A stretch of 64,000 nt of DNA from Trichormus variabilis 0441 (GTDB lineage: Bacteria; Cyanobacteriota; Cyanobacteriia; Cyanobacteriales; Nostocaceae): positions 432,001 to 496,000 of the forward strand of contig NZ_CP047242.1 of NCBI RefSeq assembly GCF_009856605.1, given 5' to 3'. Below are positions 26,683 to 35,939 of this stretch, in pieces. The translations under genes and the position numbers were made by a program. Within the stretch, counting starts at the first letter, position 1, and every line of letters starts with the position of its first letter. The notes under the pieces were generated by a model. That model searched no databases, was not told the DNA's origin, and saw only the letters and a program-made list of their open reading frames with translations.

Positions 26683-27171
26683 TCAATAGCGGAGTGCGAT
26701 GGTGAGCAATGCTGATGCTGCAAGTGCTGCGGCTGTGCGAATGTGGTTCCAGAATGTCCAGTTAGTCAGGTAGCTAGTCCAAAGTTTCACCCCATCAGTG
26801 CTATCTGGATTGGCGATCGCCAGCGCTTTGTTTAGCGGTACATTAAATATGATGGTCACGCCGAATGTACCAAAAAGATAGAGTAGACTACCAGCAAGCA
26901 AATAGACAGCACTGGGTTGATGCCTGTTTAACAGTAAAGAAATTAAAAGAATCATGCACGCCACGCCTGTTCCCAGAAACGCTGTCATAAACAATGGGTT
27001 AATCACTGTAATATTAATGGACTGCATAGCGACAATGCCCTGCGTGGGTTGAAGTCTGGCAAGAGCATTCATGACGAAGGTGGAGAAAGCGAAGAAGACT
27101 CCAGCCATCAGCCCGCAGCCTAGTATTGCAAAAAGCTTCAGTATGAAAAACGAGTTGTCAACAGTTGCCAT
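26683..27171 (-). CDS. DUF1772 membrane protein (anthrone oxygenase-like)
   Basis: 162 residues with four predicted membrane helices: FFILKLFAILGCGLMAGVFF, PLFMTAFLGTGVACMILLIS, AVYLLAGSLLYLFGTFGVTI and TAAALAASALLTIALR. The N-terminal helix with GxMAGVFFAFSTFVM and the NVPLNKAL and NHIRT...AA segments fit the DUF1772 family, which includes some fungal anthrone oxygenases. Function in bacteria is not established. It is monocistronic on the minus strand, convergent with the preceding cassette. Confidence 0.85.
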   Translation of the reverse strand: MATVDNSFFILKLFAILGCGLMAGVFFAFSTFVMNALARLQPTQGIVAMQSINITVINPLFMTAFLGTGVACMILLISLLLNRHQPSAVYLLAGSLLYLFGTFGVTIIFNVPLNKALAIANPDSTDGVKLWTSYLTNWTFWNHIRTAAALAASALLTIALRY

Positions 27172-27295
27172 AAGGCCTTTATCTCACCAATCGGTTTTTA
27201 AATATTGCAGCGATGATCGACGGTCGGTCGTAGAGCATCGCTTTTCTAGACTTATACTATTTTGAATATTTCTGCATATCCTGATTAAGTACTCA

Positions 27296-28018
27296 CTACT
27301 CACCAGAGAAAAATAATGGTAAAACTAGCGCGGCAAAAATTCCCACTAGCACAATTATTTCAATTACTCTGAGAGGGAAATTATTCTGCACAAAATTATT
27401 AATTTCATCGCCAACATTAGCTGATAAATTACTCAACCAATTTTGTAAACGACTAGGCCATTTTGTCGGGCTATCTTCTGGGCGTACCTGCCAAGAAAAT
27501 ATGGAAAGTAATAACGGCACACCACCCACTTTACTAGACATTAAAATGTGAATTGCTAAACAGGCAACAATGACAAGCCAACCAATTAAATGCAGGTAGT
27601 ACCAAGCATGATTTAACTCTCCTGTAGGAAGCCATTCTTCTTTCATCATTCTGCCAGACAAAACAGCTAAAACCGCCGCAATCAACATAAGTGTGTTGGC
27701 AATTCTTTGTAAGCTCACCCACCAAATCGGTCTACCAAATTGAGTTAAGTTTTGTAAAGAATCTTGTTGTAATAGCTTGCGGTTTCCTGCATGAAAACTA
27801 TAGAGGGCTAACGCCGGGAACACAAAGAAGAAAAAGACTGCAAATGTGCCGTGAATGTCTATACTTTCACCAATGCGGGGGATGGGTAACTTGCCAAATC
27901 TACCATCGAAAGTATTGTAAACTAAAAAACCCGTGATGATGGCGGCGATCGCTAAAAATCCACTCACACCATGAAGAATCTTTAATAACAAAGGCTGATA
28001 GGGCGCAGAACGGGACAT
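27296..28018 (-). CDS. Cytochrome b561-type/DUF4405-like integral membrane protein
   Basis: 240 residues with a membrane helix pattern typical of prokaryotic di-haem cytochromes b: LLLKILHGVSGFLAIAAIIT (His near helix 1), IDIHGTFAVFFFFVFPALAL (His), TLMLIAAVLAVLSGRMM, AWYYLHLIGWLVIVACLAIH (His pair separated by 13 residues, a likely haem site) and IIVLVGIFAALVLPLFF at the C-terminus. It probably carries electrons in a membrane redox chain, but the partner is unknown. I start at the ATG ending at 28018 (MSRSAPYQPL). A longer frame to 28090 would prepend an Ile/Asn-rich stretch from AT-rich DNA. Confidence 0.8.
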   Translation of the reverse strand: MSRSAPYQPLLLKILHGVSGFLAIAAIITGFLVYNTFDGRFGKLPIPRIGESIDIHGTFAVFFFFVFPALALYSFHAGNRKLLQQDSLQNLTQFGRPIWWVSLQRIANTLMLIAAVLAVLSGRMMKEEWLPTGELNHAWYYLHLIGWLVIVACLAIHILMSSKVGGVPLLLSIFSWQVRPEDSPTKWPSRLQNWLSNLSANVGDEINNFVQNNFPLRVIEIIVLVGIFAALVLPLFFSGE

Positions 28019-28172
28019 GGTTATAATCTTGGTAGTAATTTTCAGCAGTATTCCAGAAATATTATTAGATATTAGCTGGCTTATCATCAATAGCTAAACA
28101 AATTAATAATTCAACGCCAATAAACGCTGATATATGCTGCGATTAGAATAAAGATTTATATTTTGTTAATTT

Positions 28173-29024
28173 ATGCTCAAAAGCCCACTCCGATATCCAG
28201 GCGGTAAATCAAAAGCTATCAAGCAGATAATTGAATACCTACCGACAAGCTTTCATGAATATCGGGAACCATTTGTAGGCGGTGGTTCTGTATTTATTTA
28301 CTTAAAGCAAAAGTTTCCTACGTTAAAAATTTGGATTAATGATTTAAATACTGAATTATTTCTATTCTGGAGATTTGCCCAATCTAATTTACCTGAGCTA
28401 GTGCAAGAAATACGCCGATTTAAAGATAGATATCAAGATGGTAAATCACTGTTTTTGGAATTAACCACAGTCGATGTTACTAGTCTGTCTGACTTCGACA
28501 GAGCAGTAAGATTTTTTATCCTCAACAGAATTACCTTCTCTGGTACTGTAGAATCAGGTGGTTTCTCTCAACAAGCTTTTCAAAAAAGGTTTACTTACTC
28601 TTCAATAGAACGATTAGAGAAATTAGCAGATATTCTAACTGAAGATATCAAGATTACTAACTTAGACTACAGTCAACTACTGAATAGTGAACAAAACGAC
28701 GTATTTATATTCTTAGATCCGCCATATTTTAGTGCTACAAAATCTAGATTGTATGGTAAAATTGGGGATTTACATACATCTTTTGAACATCAGCGATTTG
28801 CTGAGTTATTGCAACAATGTCCCCATCGTTGGCTTATTACCTACGACAATTCACCGGAAATCCGAGCTAATTTTTTATCTGCTCACATATACGAATGGGA
28901 ATTGCAATATGGCATGAATAACTATAAACAAAGCGGTGCTGCCAAGGGACAAGAGTTATTTATTAGCAACTATGAAATCAAACATAATTCCCATAAAATG
29001 GCAAAAAATCAACAGAATTTATAG
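28173..29024 (+). CDS. D12-class N6-adenine DNA methyltransferase (Dam family)
   Basis: 283 residues. Motif X/N-terminus LRYPGGKSKAI, motif I REPFVGGGSVF (SAM binding) and motif IV VFIFLDPPYF (DPPY catalytic motif), with the target-recognition segment between. This is the alpha-group order of the Dam/MT_D12 family. The RITFSGTVESGGFS segment suggests a subgroup distinct from enterobacterial Dam, so the target is left open; GATC is plausible, and GATC lies within the abundant HIP1 octamer. No restriction endonuclease gene is adjacent, so it is an orphan (solitary) methyltransferase in this window. Start ATG at 28173 after an AT-rich leader. Confidence 0.92.
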   Translation: MLKSPLRYPGGKSKAIKQIIEYLPTSFHEYREPFVGGGSVFIYLKQKFPTLKIWINDLNTELFLFWRFAQSNLPELVQEIRRFKDRYQDGKSLFLELTTVDVTSLSDFDRAVRFFILNRITFSGTVESGGFSQQAFQKRFTYSSIERLEKLADILTEDIKITNLDYSQLLNSEQNDVFIFLDPPYFSATKSRLYGKIGDLHTSFEHQRFAELLQQCPHRWLITYDNSPEIRANFLSAHIYEWELQYGMNNYKQSGAAKGQELFISNYEIKHNSHKMAKNQQNL

Positions 29025-29114
29025 TTATAAATGAATATTTCAACCTCGCTTTGACGACAGTCAATTTTTCGGTAGGATAACTGCCATGCCTCTCAACCTA
29101 CACAAACTTGAGTT

Positions 29115-30203
29115 ATGACAACTTCCCCAATCCCTACCCAAGAATCTTCTACTAGTTGGTATCTTCTACTGCAACAATTAATAGATGGTGAATCTTTAAG
29201 TCGATCGCAAGCTGCTGAATTGATGCAAGGTTGGCTTAGTGAAGCCGTACCTCCAGAGTTATCAGGAGCAATCTTAACAGCACTCAACTTTAAAGGCGTT
29301 TCTGCCGATGAGTTGACTGGTATGGCTGAAGTACTACAATCTCAATCTAAATTGGGGAGTGGAGAAAATTCTTCCCAATTACCCATTACCAATTACCAAT
29401 TCCCCATAATCGATACTTGTGGCACTGGTGGCGACGGGTCATCAACTTTTAACATTTCTACTGCTGTGGCGTTTGTGGCGGCTGCTTATGGTGTACCTGT
29501 TGCCAAGCATGGTAATCGTTCGGCTTCGAGTTTGACGGGTAGTGCCGATGTTTTAGAAGCTCTGGGTGTTAACTTGGGTGCTTCTAGTGAAAAAGTACAA
29601 GCTGCTCTGCAAGAAGTCGGGATCACATTTTTGTTTGCTCCCGGTTGGCATCCTGCATTAAAAGCGGTGGCTACTTTGCGACGGACTTTAAGAATCCGCA
29701 CGGTGTTTAATTTGCTGGGGCCGTTGGTCAATCCTTTGCGTCCCACAGGACAAGTGGTGGGGTTATTTACTCCCAAACTTTTGACAACTGTTGCCCAAGC
29801 TTTAGATAATTTGGGTAAGCAAAAGGCGATCGTCTTACATGGACGAGAAAGGCTGGATGAGGCTGGGTTGGGTGATTTAACTGACTTAGCAGTATTATCT
29901 GATGGTAAGCTACAGTTAACTACGATAAATCCCCAGGAAGTGGGTGTGACACCTGCTCCTATTGGCGCACTCCGGGGTGGGGATGTACAAGAAAATGCGG
30001 AGATTCTCAAAGCTGTATTGCAAGGCCAAGGAACCCAAGCACAACAGGACGCTGTAGCTTTAAACGCGGCTTTGGCGCTACAGGTGGCGGGTGCAGTCCC
30101 ATTATTAGACCATGCCAAAGGTGTGAGTGTAGCTAAGGAGATCCTACAGACTGGTACTGCTTGGGCAAAATTGGAACAATTGGTACACTTTCTGAAGAGT
30201 TAG
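29115..30203 (+). CDS. trpD: Anthranilate phosphoribosyltransferase TrpD
   Basis: Transfers phosphoribose from PRPP to anthranilate, the second tryptophan-specific step. 362 residues. The PRPP loop is [35 protein letters not shown] carries the anthranilate and magnesium sites. [13 protein letters not shown] and [10 protein letters not shown] are also present. A stretch of about 10 extra residues ([10 protein letters not shown]) precedes the PRPP loop and is encoded by a short tandem repeat. No other trp gene is adjacent, as expected where trp genes are scattered. Its 3' end overlaps the convergent protease gene by 71 bp. Confidence 0.95.
29374..29405. repeat. Short tandem repeat inside trpD
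   Basis: CCCAATTACCCATTACCAAT followed by TACCAATTCCCC repeats a 7-base unit of ATTACCA type. The same motif occurs in gaps, for example at 5861-5880 and 43010-43040. It encodes [12 protein letters not shown] in frame, a sequence absent from usual TrpD proteins. Confidence 0.75.
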
Positions 30204-31185
30204 CTTCTGAGTGCGATTGGCGGCGAAATTCTACGACATTGCGCTTAATAGTGACATCGTAATTGCCAAAAAAGTCATGTCCTAAAAGCCCAGTTTCGAG
30301 TTCTGCCCCAGCGATCGCTACTGGTACCCTATTTACTATCACCCCTCCCACTGCCATCGAATCTACATAACCAATGGGAAACTCTACACCCTTAGAACTA
30401 GCGGTGTTAGCCTTGGCCTTACCCACAGTAACAACTCTCAAAGCATTTGCCATCTGTTGAGTGATCACAGTACCACTGGCTCCAGTATCCACAATCATGT
30501 CAAATTGTTGCTGACCGTTAAAAGTCACCGTCACAATTGGTGTACCCCCAATTCGCCGTTTAATTGGGGCGACAAAAACATCTTGTTCCGATGTTAGTGC
30601 TGTGGATATCGGAAAATCTACTTGTTCTGTTGACAGTTTTGCGCTTCCAGGTGGTGGGACAGGGATAACAAACTGGGGTGAGCTAGACTGTTGGGGCGCA
30701 GTTGCCACTATCCTGGGAGTCGGTCTTGTAGGCAATGGTCGGGCGACAGTATTAGCTTGGCGTACAGCGTACTTCATCTGACGTTGATACTCAGAAATTT
30801 TAGTTTGAGCGATCGCAAACTCAGGACTTTGCTTTTCAACTTTTTTCATCAGAGCGATCGCATCATGGAACTGACTGGCTACCAAATACCAATCATCAGG
30901 GGATTGCGCCGATTGACTAATACTCTCAGCACCAGCCGCCTTATCTAACCCCATCTCAAAAGAACTCGGTTCCATTGGCGATGATGGCAACTCTGTTGAC
31001 TGCGAAATATTTGGTGCTACTTGTGGTTCGTCAGCAACTGGTACTGGTAAATCCTCCGTCACCACAGACTGTTGATTACGAAGAATAGCCGTTTTTTGTT
31101 TGCCTCCGCTACAAGCAACACTTAAAAAGGCGATCATACTAGACAAACAAATCAGGACTGCGCGAGATAAAAAGGGCTGAAGCAT
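30133..31185 (-). CDS. Lipoprotein retropepsin-like aspartic protease
   Basis: 350 residues. Starts [20 protein letters not shown] then LSVACSGG, a lipoprotein signal peptide with a good lipobox (L-S-V-A-C). A low-complexity middle follows. The clan AA aspartic protease domain is C-terminal: [19 protein letters not shown] holds the catalytic DTG (Asp233), followed by [17 protein letters not shown] and [16 protein letters not shown]. One DTG motif means it must dimerise to be active. I use the ATG at 31185; a longer start at 31221 disrupts the signal peptide. The last 71 bp overlap the 3' end of trpD on the other strand. Target unknown. Confidence 0.88.
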
Positions 31186-31623
31186 AATTAATTTTAATCT
31201 TACCTGTTCCAGCGAAGGCATCCAAATGTGGGGACTAGGGAATTATGAATCAGATATTTTTCTTTTACACACGCCAGAGTGCTTCTCTACGAGACGCTAT
31301 AGCGAACGAGTCGGGAGACCCTTTCGGCAGTTCCTCCTGGGGGAAACCCCCAAGACCGGACTGCCTCACCACGCAACTGGCTCCCCTGCACCCCCATACC
31401 CTTATCCCCCCCCAAATAGAGCTATCTTGATTTTAAGTTTTAATTAATTTCCTGGCGAACGTGTAATTCACAAACTCATGGGATAATTAACACTCGCAGT
31501 GTGGGTATTAGGGACTAACGACTGAAAAAATCTCAACGATCACAAAGCAACGGAGAAAAAAATTTCTCCAATTCTCAGTCCCCAATCCCCAATCTCCCCA
31601 GTCCCCATCCTAATTCATCGCTT
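31186..31623. other. Gene-free stretch with mosaic repeats before carA
   Basis: About 31265-31385 is a repeat mosaic: CTTCTCTACGAGACGCTATA, GCGAACGAGTCGGGAGACCC, the hairpin CTGGGGGAAACCCCCAAG and GACTGCC. 31575-31612 has CCCCAATCCCCAATCTCCCC-type tandem repeats. Short frames on the plus strand over the mosaic are repeat artefacts. The carA promoter should lie near 31500-31600. Confidence 0.6.
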
Positions 31624-32790
31624 ATGCCCCTGTCTGACGCAATACCTGCTCTCCTTGTCTTGGCAGATGGAACTGCTTACCGTGGTTGGTCTTTCGGTGC
31701 GACGGGAACCACCATTGGCGAAGTCGTCTTCAACACCGGTATGACTGGCTATCAAGAAGTATTGACTGACCCTAGTTACTGCGGACAGATTGTCGTGTTT
31801 ACCTATCCCGAATTGGGGAATACAGGCGTTAATCCTGAAGACGAAGAATCAGCACGTCCCCAAGTGCGGGGTGCGATCGCCCGAAATATTTGTCATAAAC
31901 CGAGTAACTGGCGATCGGCACAATCCTTACCCGACTACCTCAAACAGCACCAAATCCCCGGTATCTTTGGTATAGATACCCGCGCCCTCACTCGCAAAAT
32001 TCGGATGTACGGAGCCATGAACGGCGGCATCTCCACAGAAATTTTGGATGAAGCGGAGTTGTTAGAACAGGTACAAGCAGCTCCCAACATGGCAGGCTTA
32101 AATCTAGTCCGGGAAGTTACCACCTCTACAGTTTACGAATGGTCAGATCCCACAACAGCAGTTTGGGAATTTAACCCAGAGGGTACAGTAAATAATGGGG
32201 AATCCTTGACAGTTGTCGCCCTAGATTTTGGTGTTAAACGCAATATATTACGTCGTTTAGCCAGTTATGGTTGCCGAGTCATTGTTGTACCTGCCGATAC
32301 ATCACCAGAAGCAATCCTAAAATACAATCCAGATGGTATTTTCCTCTCGAACGGCCCTGGTGACCCCTCGGCAGTTACAGAAGGTATTACCACAGCCAAA
32401 GTATTGCTCGAAAGTGAAAAACCCATTTTCGGTATTTGTATGGGACACCAAATTTTGGGTCACGCCTTGGGAGCAGAAACCTTTAAGCTGAAATTTGGAC
32501 ATCGGGGTTTAAATCAACCAGCAGGTTTACAACAACGGGTAGAAATCACCAGCCAAAACCACAGCTTTGCCATTGACCCAGATTCTTTACCTGAGGCAGT
32601 TGTGGAAATCAGCCACCTCAATTTAAACGATCGCACTGTTGCCGGTCTGCGCCACAAATCTCTACCTATCTTTTCAGTACAGTACCACCCAGAAGCCAGC
32701 CCTGGTCCTCACGATGCTGATTACTTGTTTGCCCAGTTTGTTCATCAAATGCGGACAACAAAACAAGCCACTACAGCAGAAGTGAGTTAA
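31624..32790 (+). CDS. carA: Carbamoyl-phosphate synthase small (glutaminase) subunit CarA
   Basis: Hydrolyses glutamine and passes ammonia to CarB for carbamoyl phosphate, feeding arginine and pyrimidine synthesis. 388 residues. N-terminal CPSase domain: [36 protein letters not shown]-terminal class I glutamine amidotransferase: [28 protein letters not shown] with catalytic Cys272, [10 protein letters not shown] and [13 protein letters not shown] with the His/Glu of the triad. carB is not adjacent. A run of tandem repeats follows the stop. The start ATG at 31624 gives the normal family N-terminus. Confidence 0.97.
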   Translation: MPLSDAIPALLVLADGTAYRGWSFGATGTTIGEVVFNTGMTGYQEVLTDPSYCGQIVVFTYPELGNTGVNPEDEESARPQVRGAIARNICHKPSNWRSAQSLPDYLKQHQIPGIFGIDTRALTRKIRMYGAMNGGISTEILDEAELLEQVQAAPNMAGLNLVREVTTSTVYEWSDPTTAVWEFNPEGTVNNGESLTVVALDFGVKRNILRRLASYGCRVIVVPADTSPEAILKYNPDGIFLSNGPGDPSAVTEGITTAKVLLESEKPIFGICMGHQILGHALGAETFKLKFGHRGLNQPAGLQQRVEITSQNHSFAIDPDSLPEAVVEISHLNLNDRTVAGLRHKSLPIFSVQYHPEASPGPHDADYLFAQFVHQMRTTKQATTAEVS

Positions 32791-32792
32791 AA

Positions 32793-32900
32793 AGGGATTG
32801 GGGATTGGAGACAAGGAAATACAGAGGAACCGGGAACAAGGGAAAAGAAATTTACCTAATACCCAATACCCAATACCCACTCCCCGATCCCCATACCCCA
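32793..32900. repeat. Short tandem repeats between carA and the STAS gene
   Basis: GGGATTGGGGATTGGAGACA and AATACCCAATACCCAATACC face each other across about 60 bases, followed by CCCCGATCCCCATACCCC. These are G-rich and C-rich arms of the short tandem repeat class and could form a long hairpin after carA. Confidence 0.65.
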
Positions 32901-32959
32901 GCAGGTTGTAGACAACACGCCCAAAAACCATCTATACTTGAGCGTTCACTTTAACGACG

Positions 32960-32965
32960 AGGAGG
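32960..32965 (+). promoter_or_regulatory. Strong Shine-Dalgarno AGGAGG deciding the STAS gene start
   Basis: A consensus AGGAGG lies five bases before the ATT at 32971, while no ATG, GTG or in-frame TTG follows at a suitable distance. The placement argues for initiation at ATT rather than at TTG 32938. Confidence 0.55.
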
Positions 32966-32970
32966 GAATT

Positions 32971-33339
32971 ATTGCTGAACCACTAAATCTAACCGTAAGC
33001 CTGAGAGGTACTCGTGAAGTCCGCGATAACTATCAGCTATTCCGCCTCACAGGTCTGTTAGATGCCTTTTCTGAGCCGACGTTTCGCAAGGTACTTGGCG
33101 GCAAAATTGATGAAGGCCCAAAGCATATTATTCTGGATCTTTCGCAAATTGACTTTGTTGACAGTTCCGGCTTGGGCGCTCTGGTGCAGCTAGCCAAGCA
33201 AGCTCAAACGGCCGAAGGAACCTTGCAAATTGTCACCAATGCACGCGTTACTCAAACTGTCAAGCTCGTTCGCTTAGAGAAGTTTCTCTCACTGCAATCC
33301 ACAGTTGACGCAGCTGTAGAAAACATCAAGGGTGCTTGA
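32971..33339 (+). CDS. STAS-domain anti-sigma-factor antagonist, probable AUU start
   Basis: A SpoIIAA-like STAS protein of about 122 residues. EVRDNYQLFRLTGLLDAFSE, then HIILDLSQIDFVDSSGLGAL, where the DSSG motif holds the Ser phosphorylated by partner kinases, then VTNARVTQTVKLVRLEKFL. It probably acts by partner switching with an anti-sigma or kinase protein, none of which is adjacent. There is no in-frame ATG before the domain. A perfect AGGAGG at 32960-32965 lies five bases before ATT at 32971 and two before ATT at 32968, so an AUU start (as in infC) looks likely. The alternative is TTG at 32938, which lacks a ribosome-binding site and would put the AGGAGG inside the gene. Confidence 0.85.
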   Translation: MAEPLNLTVSLRGTREVRDNYQLFRLTGLLDAFSEPTFRKVLGGKIDEGPKHIILDLSQIDFVDSSGLGALVQLAKQAQTAEGTLQIVTNARVTQTVKLVRLEKFLSLQSTVDAAVENIKGA

Positions 33340-33879
33340 CCTCATAGAGAGATTAAGCTATCCGATATTTTTCGGCATAGCTTAATTTATAGAAAGGTTG
33401 GCGAAAAACCTCTCTCTGTCTGGGAGAGGTACAAAAGCCAACGATGAGAATAGAGAATGGAGGCTAGTAGTTCACCAACCCAAAATTGCTAGGCTAAGGC
33501 AAGCAGGGGAAGCAGGGGGAAAAAGAGATTTTTGGCTGCTATTAACCTTGCAAAGTTGATTTGCCAGACTACTAGCTAAAAAATTGACAACTCATCTCTA
33601 AGCTCGTCATTGCCAGCGTTTAGGCTGACCAAGTATTGATCCATAGCAAACTAACCAATAAAAAGATATATTAGGAAATGATTTTTATAGCACTGAATTC
33701 AGCTAGGTGTAGCAACATGGCGTAGTAGAATATCAGCCTTTTGATAGATGCCTTATAAATGTAGTAAAGTATAAAGGCAATTATAGATACCTTTTGAAAT
33801 TAAAAAACTGCCAAAACTAGGCATCTAAAATTTTTTATCTTTGCTTTTTAATATTACCCCGTGAAGGAATGATGAATTT
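33340..33879. other. Gene-free stretch between STAS and Mini-RNase III genes
   Basis: 540 bases. The first 50 hold a clear hairpin (33352-33386). About 33400-33430 carries AAACCTCTCTCTGTCTGGGAGAGGT, another small hairpin of the CTCTCC class. The rest is AT-rich with CAAGCAGGGGAAGCAGGGGG near 33500, a relative of the 9-mer array at 48293. No RNA or protein gene is recognised. Confidence 0.55.
33352..33386 (+). terminator. Hairpin after the STAS gene (likely transcript end)
   Basis: ATTAAGCTAT and ATAGCTTAAT (10 bp, perfect) enclose CCGATATTTTTCGGC, which itself can pair CCGA/TCGG. It starts 12 bases past the stop. The tail TTATAG is not a full T-tract, so efficiency is uncertain. Confidence 0.6.
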
Positions 33880-34365
33880 GTGAAGTCCCAGGAGGAAGAG
33901 TTACTAGATAAACAAGGTGAAGACCTTAAGCCAGATTCATCTTGGAATCAAGCACTCTTGGCAACCACTGCGCCATTAATTCAAAATATCTCCCAGACAC
34001 AATTGCAGCAGATTTCTCCTGCGGCTTTGGCTTATGTAGGGGATGCAATTTATGAACTTTATGTTAGAATGTTTTACCTGCTACCACTACAGCGATCTGA
34101 TGCTTACCATCGTTTAGTAGTAGCACAAGTAAGAGCAGAAACACAGGCGCTACATTTGCGATCGCTGACTCCTTACCTGAGGGCAAGTGAATTAGAAATT
34201 GTCCGCCGAGGCCGTAATGCTGCCGCAGGTCGTCCCAAACGAGTTGATCCCGAAATATATCAACAAGCCACAAGTCTTGAAGCTTTAATAGGCTACCTTT
34301 ATATCACCGATTTCCCACGTTTAACCGAACTGTTACAGAAAATCCATCTAGAGAAAGAAGAATAA
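33880..34365 (+). CDS. mrnC: Mini-ribonuclease III
   Basis: A 161-residue RNase III catalytic domain without a double-stranded RNA-binding domain, as in MrnC, which matures 23S rRNA ends and cuts other structured RNAs. The signature is SPAALAYVGDAIYELYVRMF (catalytic Asp in VGDAIYE), then RAETQALHLRSL, RRGRNAAAGRPKRVDPEIYQ and SLEALIGYLYI (second Glu/acidic helix). The start is the GTG at 33880: the ATGs just upstream run into TGA. A GAAGGA lies at about 33864-33869. It precedes the SpoU-type rRNA methyltransferase gene by ~100 bp in the same direction, a common pairing in bacteria for rRNA processing and modification. Confidence 0.92.
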   Translation: MKSQEEELLDKQGEDLKPDSSWNQALLATTAPLIQNISQTQLQQISPAALAYVGDAIYELYVRMFYLLPLQRSDAYHRLVVAQVRAETQALHLRSLTPYLRASELEIVRRGRNAAAGRPKRVDPEIYQQATSLEALIGYLYITDFPRLTELLQKIHLEKEE

Positions 34366-34463
34366 TTTAACTACTCAATCTCAGCGATCGGAAGCTTTTT
34401 AAGTTTAGGTTCAGTACATACAGGAATCGGACTGTCTACCCATGCGCCATACGCCAAAATCTT

Positions 34464-35447
34464 ATGACTAACAAACCTAAAAAAATCAAGACTACCAGCG
34501 AAGCAAATCGCGGACAACCAGTAAAAATCAAGGGTAAGCGTGTCATAGCTAATCCTATTCGTAGTCACAGAAATGGAGAGAGCAATCCTACTAGCTCTAA
34601 CAGCAGCTCACGGCCTCCGCGTCCACGCCGTCAATTTTCTGATGCAGCACCTATTCCCAAAGTCAAAGAAGAGAACGAAAGCGACATTATTTATGGTCGT
34701 CATCCAGTACTGAGTGCGCTGGAAAATCAACGTGGACTCAACCGCATCTGGGTAACTCCTCGACTGCGTTACGATCCCCGGTTTCATAATTTGATTCTCC
34801 AAGCCAAAGAAAATGGCGCGGTCATAGACGAAGTAGAACCCAAACGCTTAGACCAAATCACCGACCAAGCTAATCACCAAGGCATAGCTGCACAGATCGC
34901 TCCCTACTCATATATTGAGTTTTATGAACTAATTGCCCAAGCTAAGTCTGTCACCGATCCCGTCATTATCGTCGCTGATGGCATCACCGACCCCCATAAT
35001 CTAGGGGCAATTATTCGTACAGCCGAAGCAATTGGCGCTCAAGGCTTGGTTATTCCCCAAAGAAGAGCATCCGGGATCACCTCTACAGTTGTGAAAGTAG
35101 CAGCAGGGGCTTTAGAAAATTTTCCTGTAGCAAGGGTAGTTAATCTCAGCAGGGCTTTAGAAGATTTAAAAGAGGCTGGCTTCTGGATTTATGGAACTGC
35201 GGCTGGAGGTAGCGAACCTCTGCACACAGTCAGTTTCCGCGGCCCCATTGTTTTGGTCATCGGCTCGGAAGGCGAAGGCTTGAGTATGTTAACTCAGCGC
35301 TCATGTGATGTTTTGGTATCAATTCCCCTGATGGGTAAGACCCCTAGTCTGAATGCCTCAGTTGCCGCAGGAATGGCGCTTTATGAGATTTTCCGCCAAC
35401 GCTCATTAAACACTTTGTACCTAGATAAATTGCCAAAGCCTCTATGA
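34464..35447 (+). CDS. rlmB: TrmH/SpoU-family 23S rRNA 2'-O-ribose methyltransferase (RlmB-like)
   Basis: 327 residues. A basic, disordered N-terminal ~75 residues ([20 protein letters not shown]) is followed by the SpoU substrate-binding domain ([20 protein letters not shown]) and the knotted SPOUT domain: [20 protein letters not shown] (motif 1), [12 protein letters not shown] (motif 2) and [20 protein letters not shown] (motif 3). It methylates ribose of a guanosine in 23S rRNA using SAM. RlmB itself acts at G2251 in E. coli; the specificity here is by family. Likely co-transcribed with the Mini-RNase III gene. Confidence 0.93.
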   Translation: MTNKPKKIKTTSEANRGQPVKIKGKRVIANPIRSHRNGESNPTSSNSSSRPPRPRRQFSDAAPIPKVKEENESDIIYGRHPVLSALENQRGLNRIWVTPRLRYDPRFHNLILQAKENGAVIDEVEPKRLDQITDQANHQGIAAQIAPYSYIEFYELIAQAKSVTDPVIIVADGITDPHNLGAIIRTAEAIGAQGLVIPQRRASGITSTVVKVAAGALENFPVARVVNLSRALEDLKEAGFWIYGTAAGGSEPLHTVSFRGPIVLVIGSEGEGLSMLTQRSCDVLVSIPLMGKTPSLNASVAAGMALYEIFRQRSLNTLYLDKLPKPL

Positions 35448-35544
35448 AAATAATCAGTAAAAGAGTATAAAGAAATGTAACAACAAAAAATAGCAATCTC
35501 TATTGCTGAACATTCAGTACCACTTTGATCAATTGGCGACAACC

Positions 35545-35847
35545 ATGAAAACAATTTGGCAAAACCTGAAAGAAACTACAATTAATACTTTCAATACTTT
35601 TGGCTTGGCTTGGTGGGTGGAGATTACTACTCAAAACCCACGCTGCACATACTACTTCGGGCCTTTTCTGAATTCTGCTGACGCGAAGGTAGCCATCAAA
35701 GGCTACGTCGAGGATTTAGAGACAGAAGGGGCGCAAGGAATAGGTGTGAATGTGAAACGCTGTAAACCTAATAACTTGACGATTGCTGAAGACCTGGGGG
35801 AACGTCTTGACCGCAAAGTAAAGCCTGCCTTTAGCGGTCAGATGTAA
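35545..35847 (+). CDS. DUF1816 domain protein
   Basis: 100 residues from the ATG at 35545 (MKTIWQNLKETTINTFN). The DUF1816 core is LAWWVEITTQNPRCTYYFGPF, SADAKVAIKGYVEDLETEGA and VKRCKPNNLTI. DUF1816 is a small cyanobacterial domain sometimes compared with CpcD-like linker folds; its function is unknown. A TTG-initiated extension to 35503 has no ribosome-binding site. A heptamer repeat array (AGTCATT) follows at about 35856-35890. Confidence 0.85.
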   Translation: MKTIWQNLKETTINTFNTFGLAWWVEITTQNPRCTYYFGPFLNSADAKVAIKGYVEDLETEGAQGIGVNVKRCKPNNLTIAEDLGERLDRKVKPAFSGQM

Positions 35848-35849
35848 GT

Positions 35850-35935
35850 TAGGCAATTAGTTAATAGTCATTAGTCATTAGTCATTAGTGATTGCATTAA
35901 ACTCTTGACTTGGGACTTTTGACTGTGGACTTTGT
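35850..35935. repeat. Heptamer tandem repeats between convergent genes
   Basis: AATAGTCATTAGTCATTAGT followed by CATTAGTGATT, then CTTGACTTGGGACTTTTGAC and TGTGGACTTTG. Two kinds of 7-base unit run in tandem in the gap after the DUF1816 gene. Confidence 0.7.
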
Positions 35936-35939
35936 ATTA

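Noticed and set aside
29486..30118. A 210-codon minus-strand frame opposite trpD
   Set aside because: Antisense to conserved trpD motifs; Cys/Ser/Pro-rich without domain features.
31226..31447. Two short plus-strand frames before carA
   Set aside because: Entirely within mosaic repeat DNA and running into the carA promoter region.
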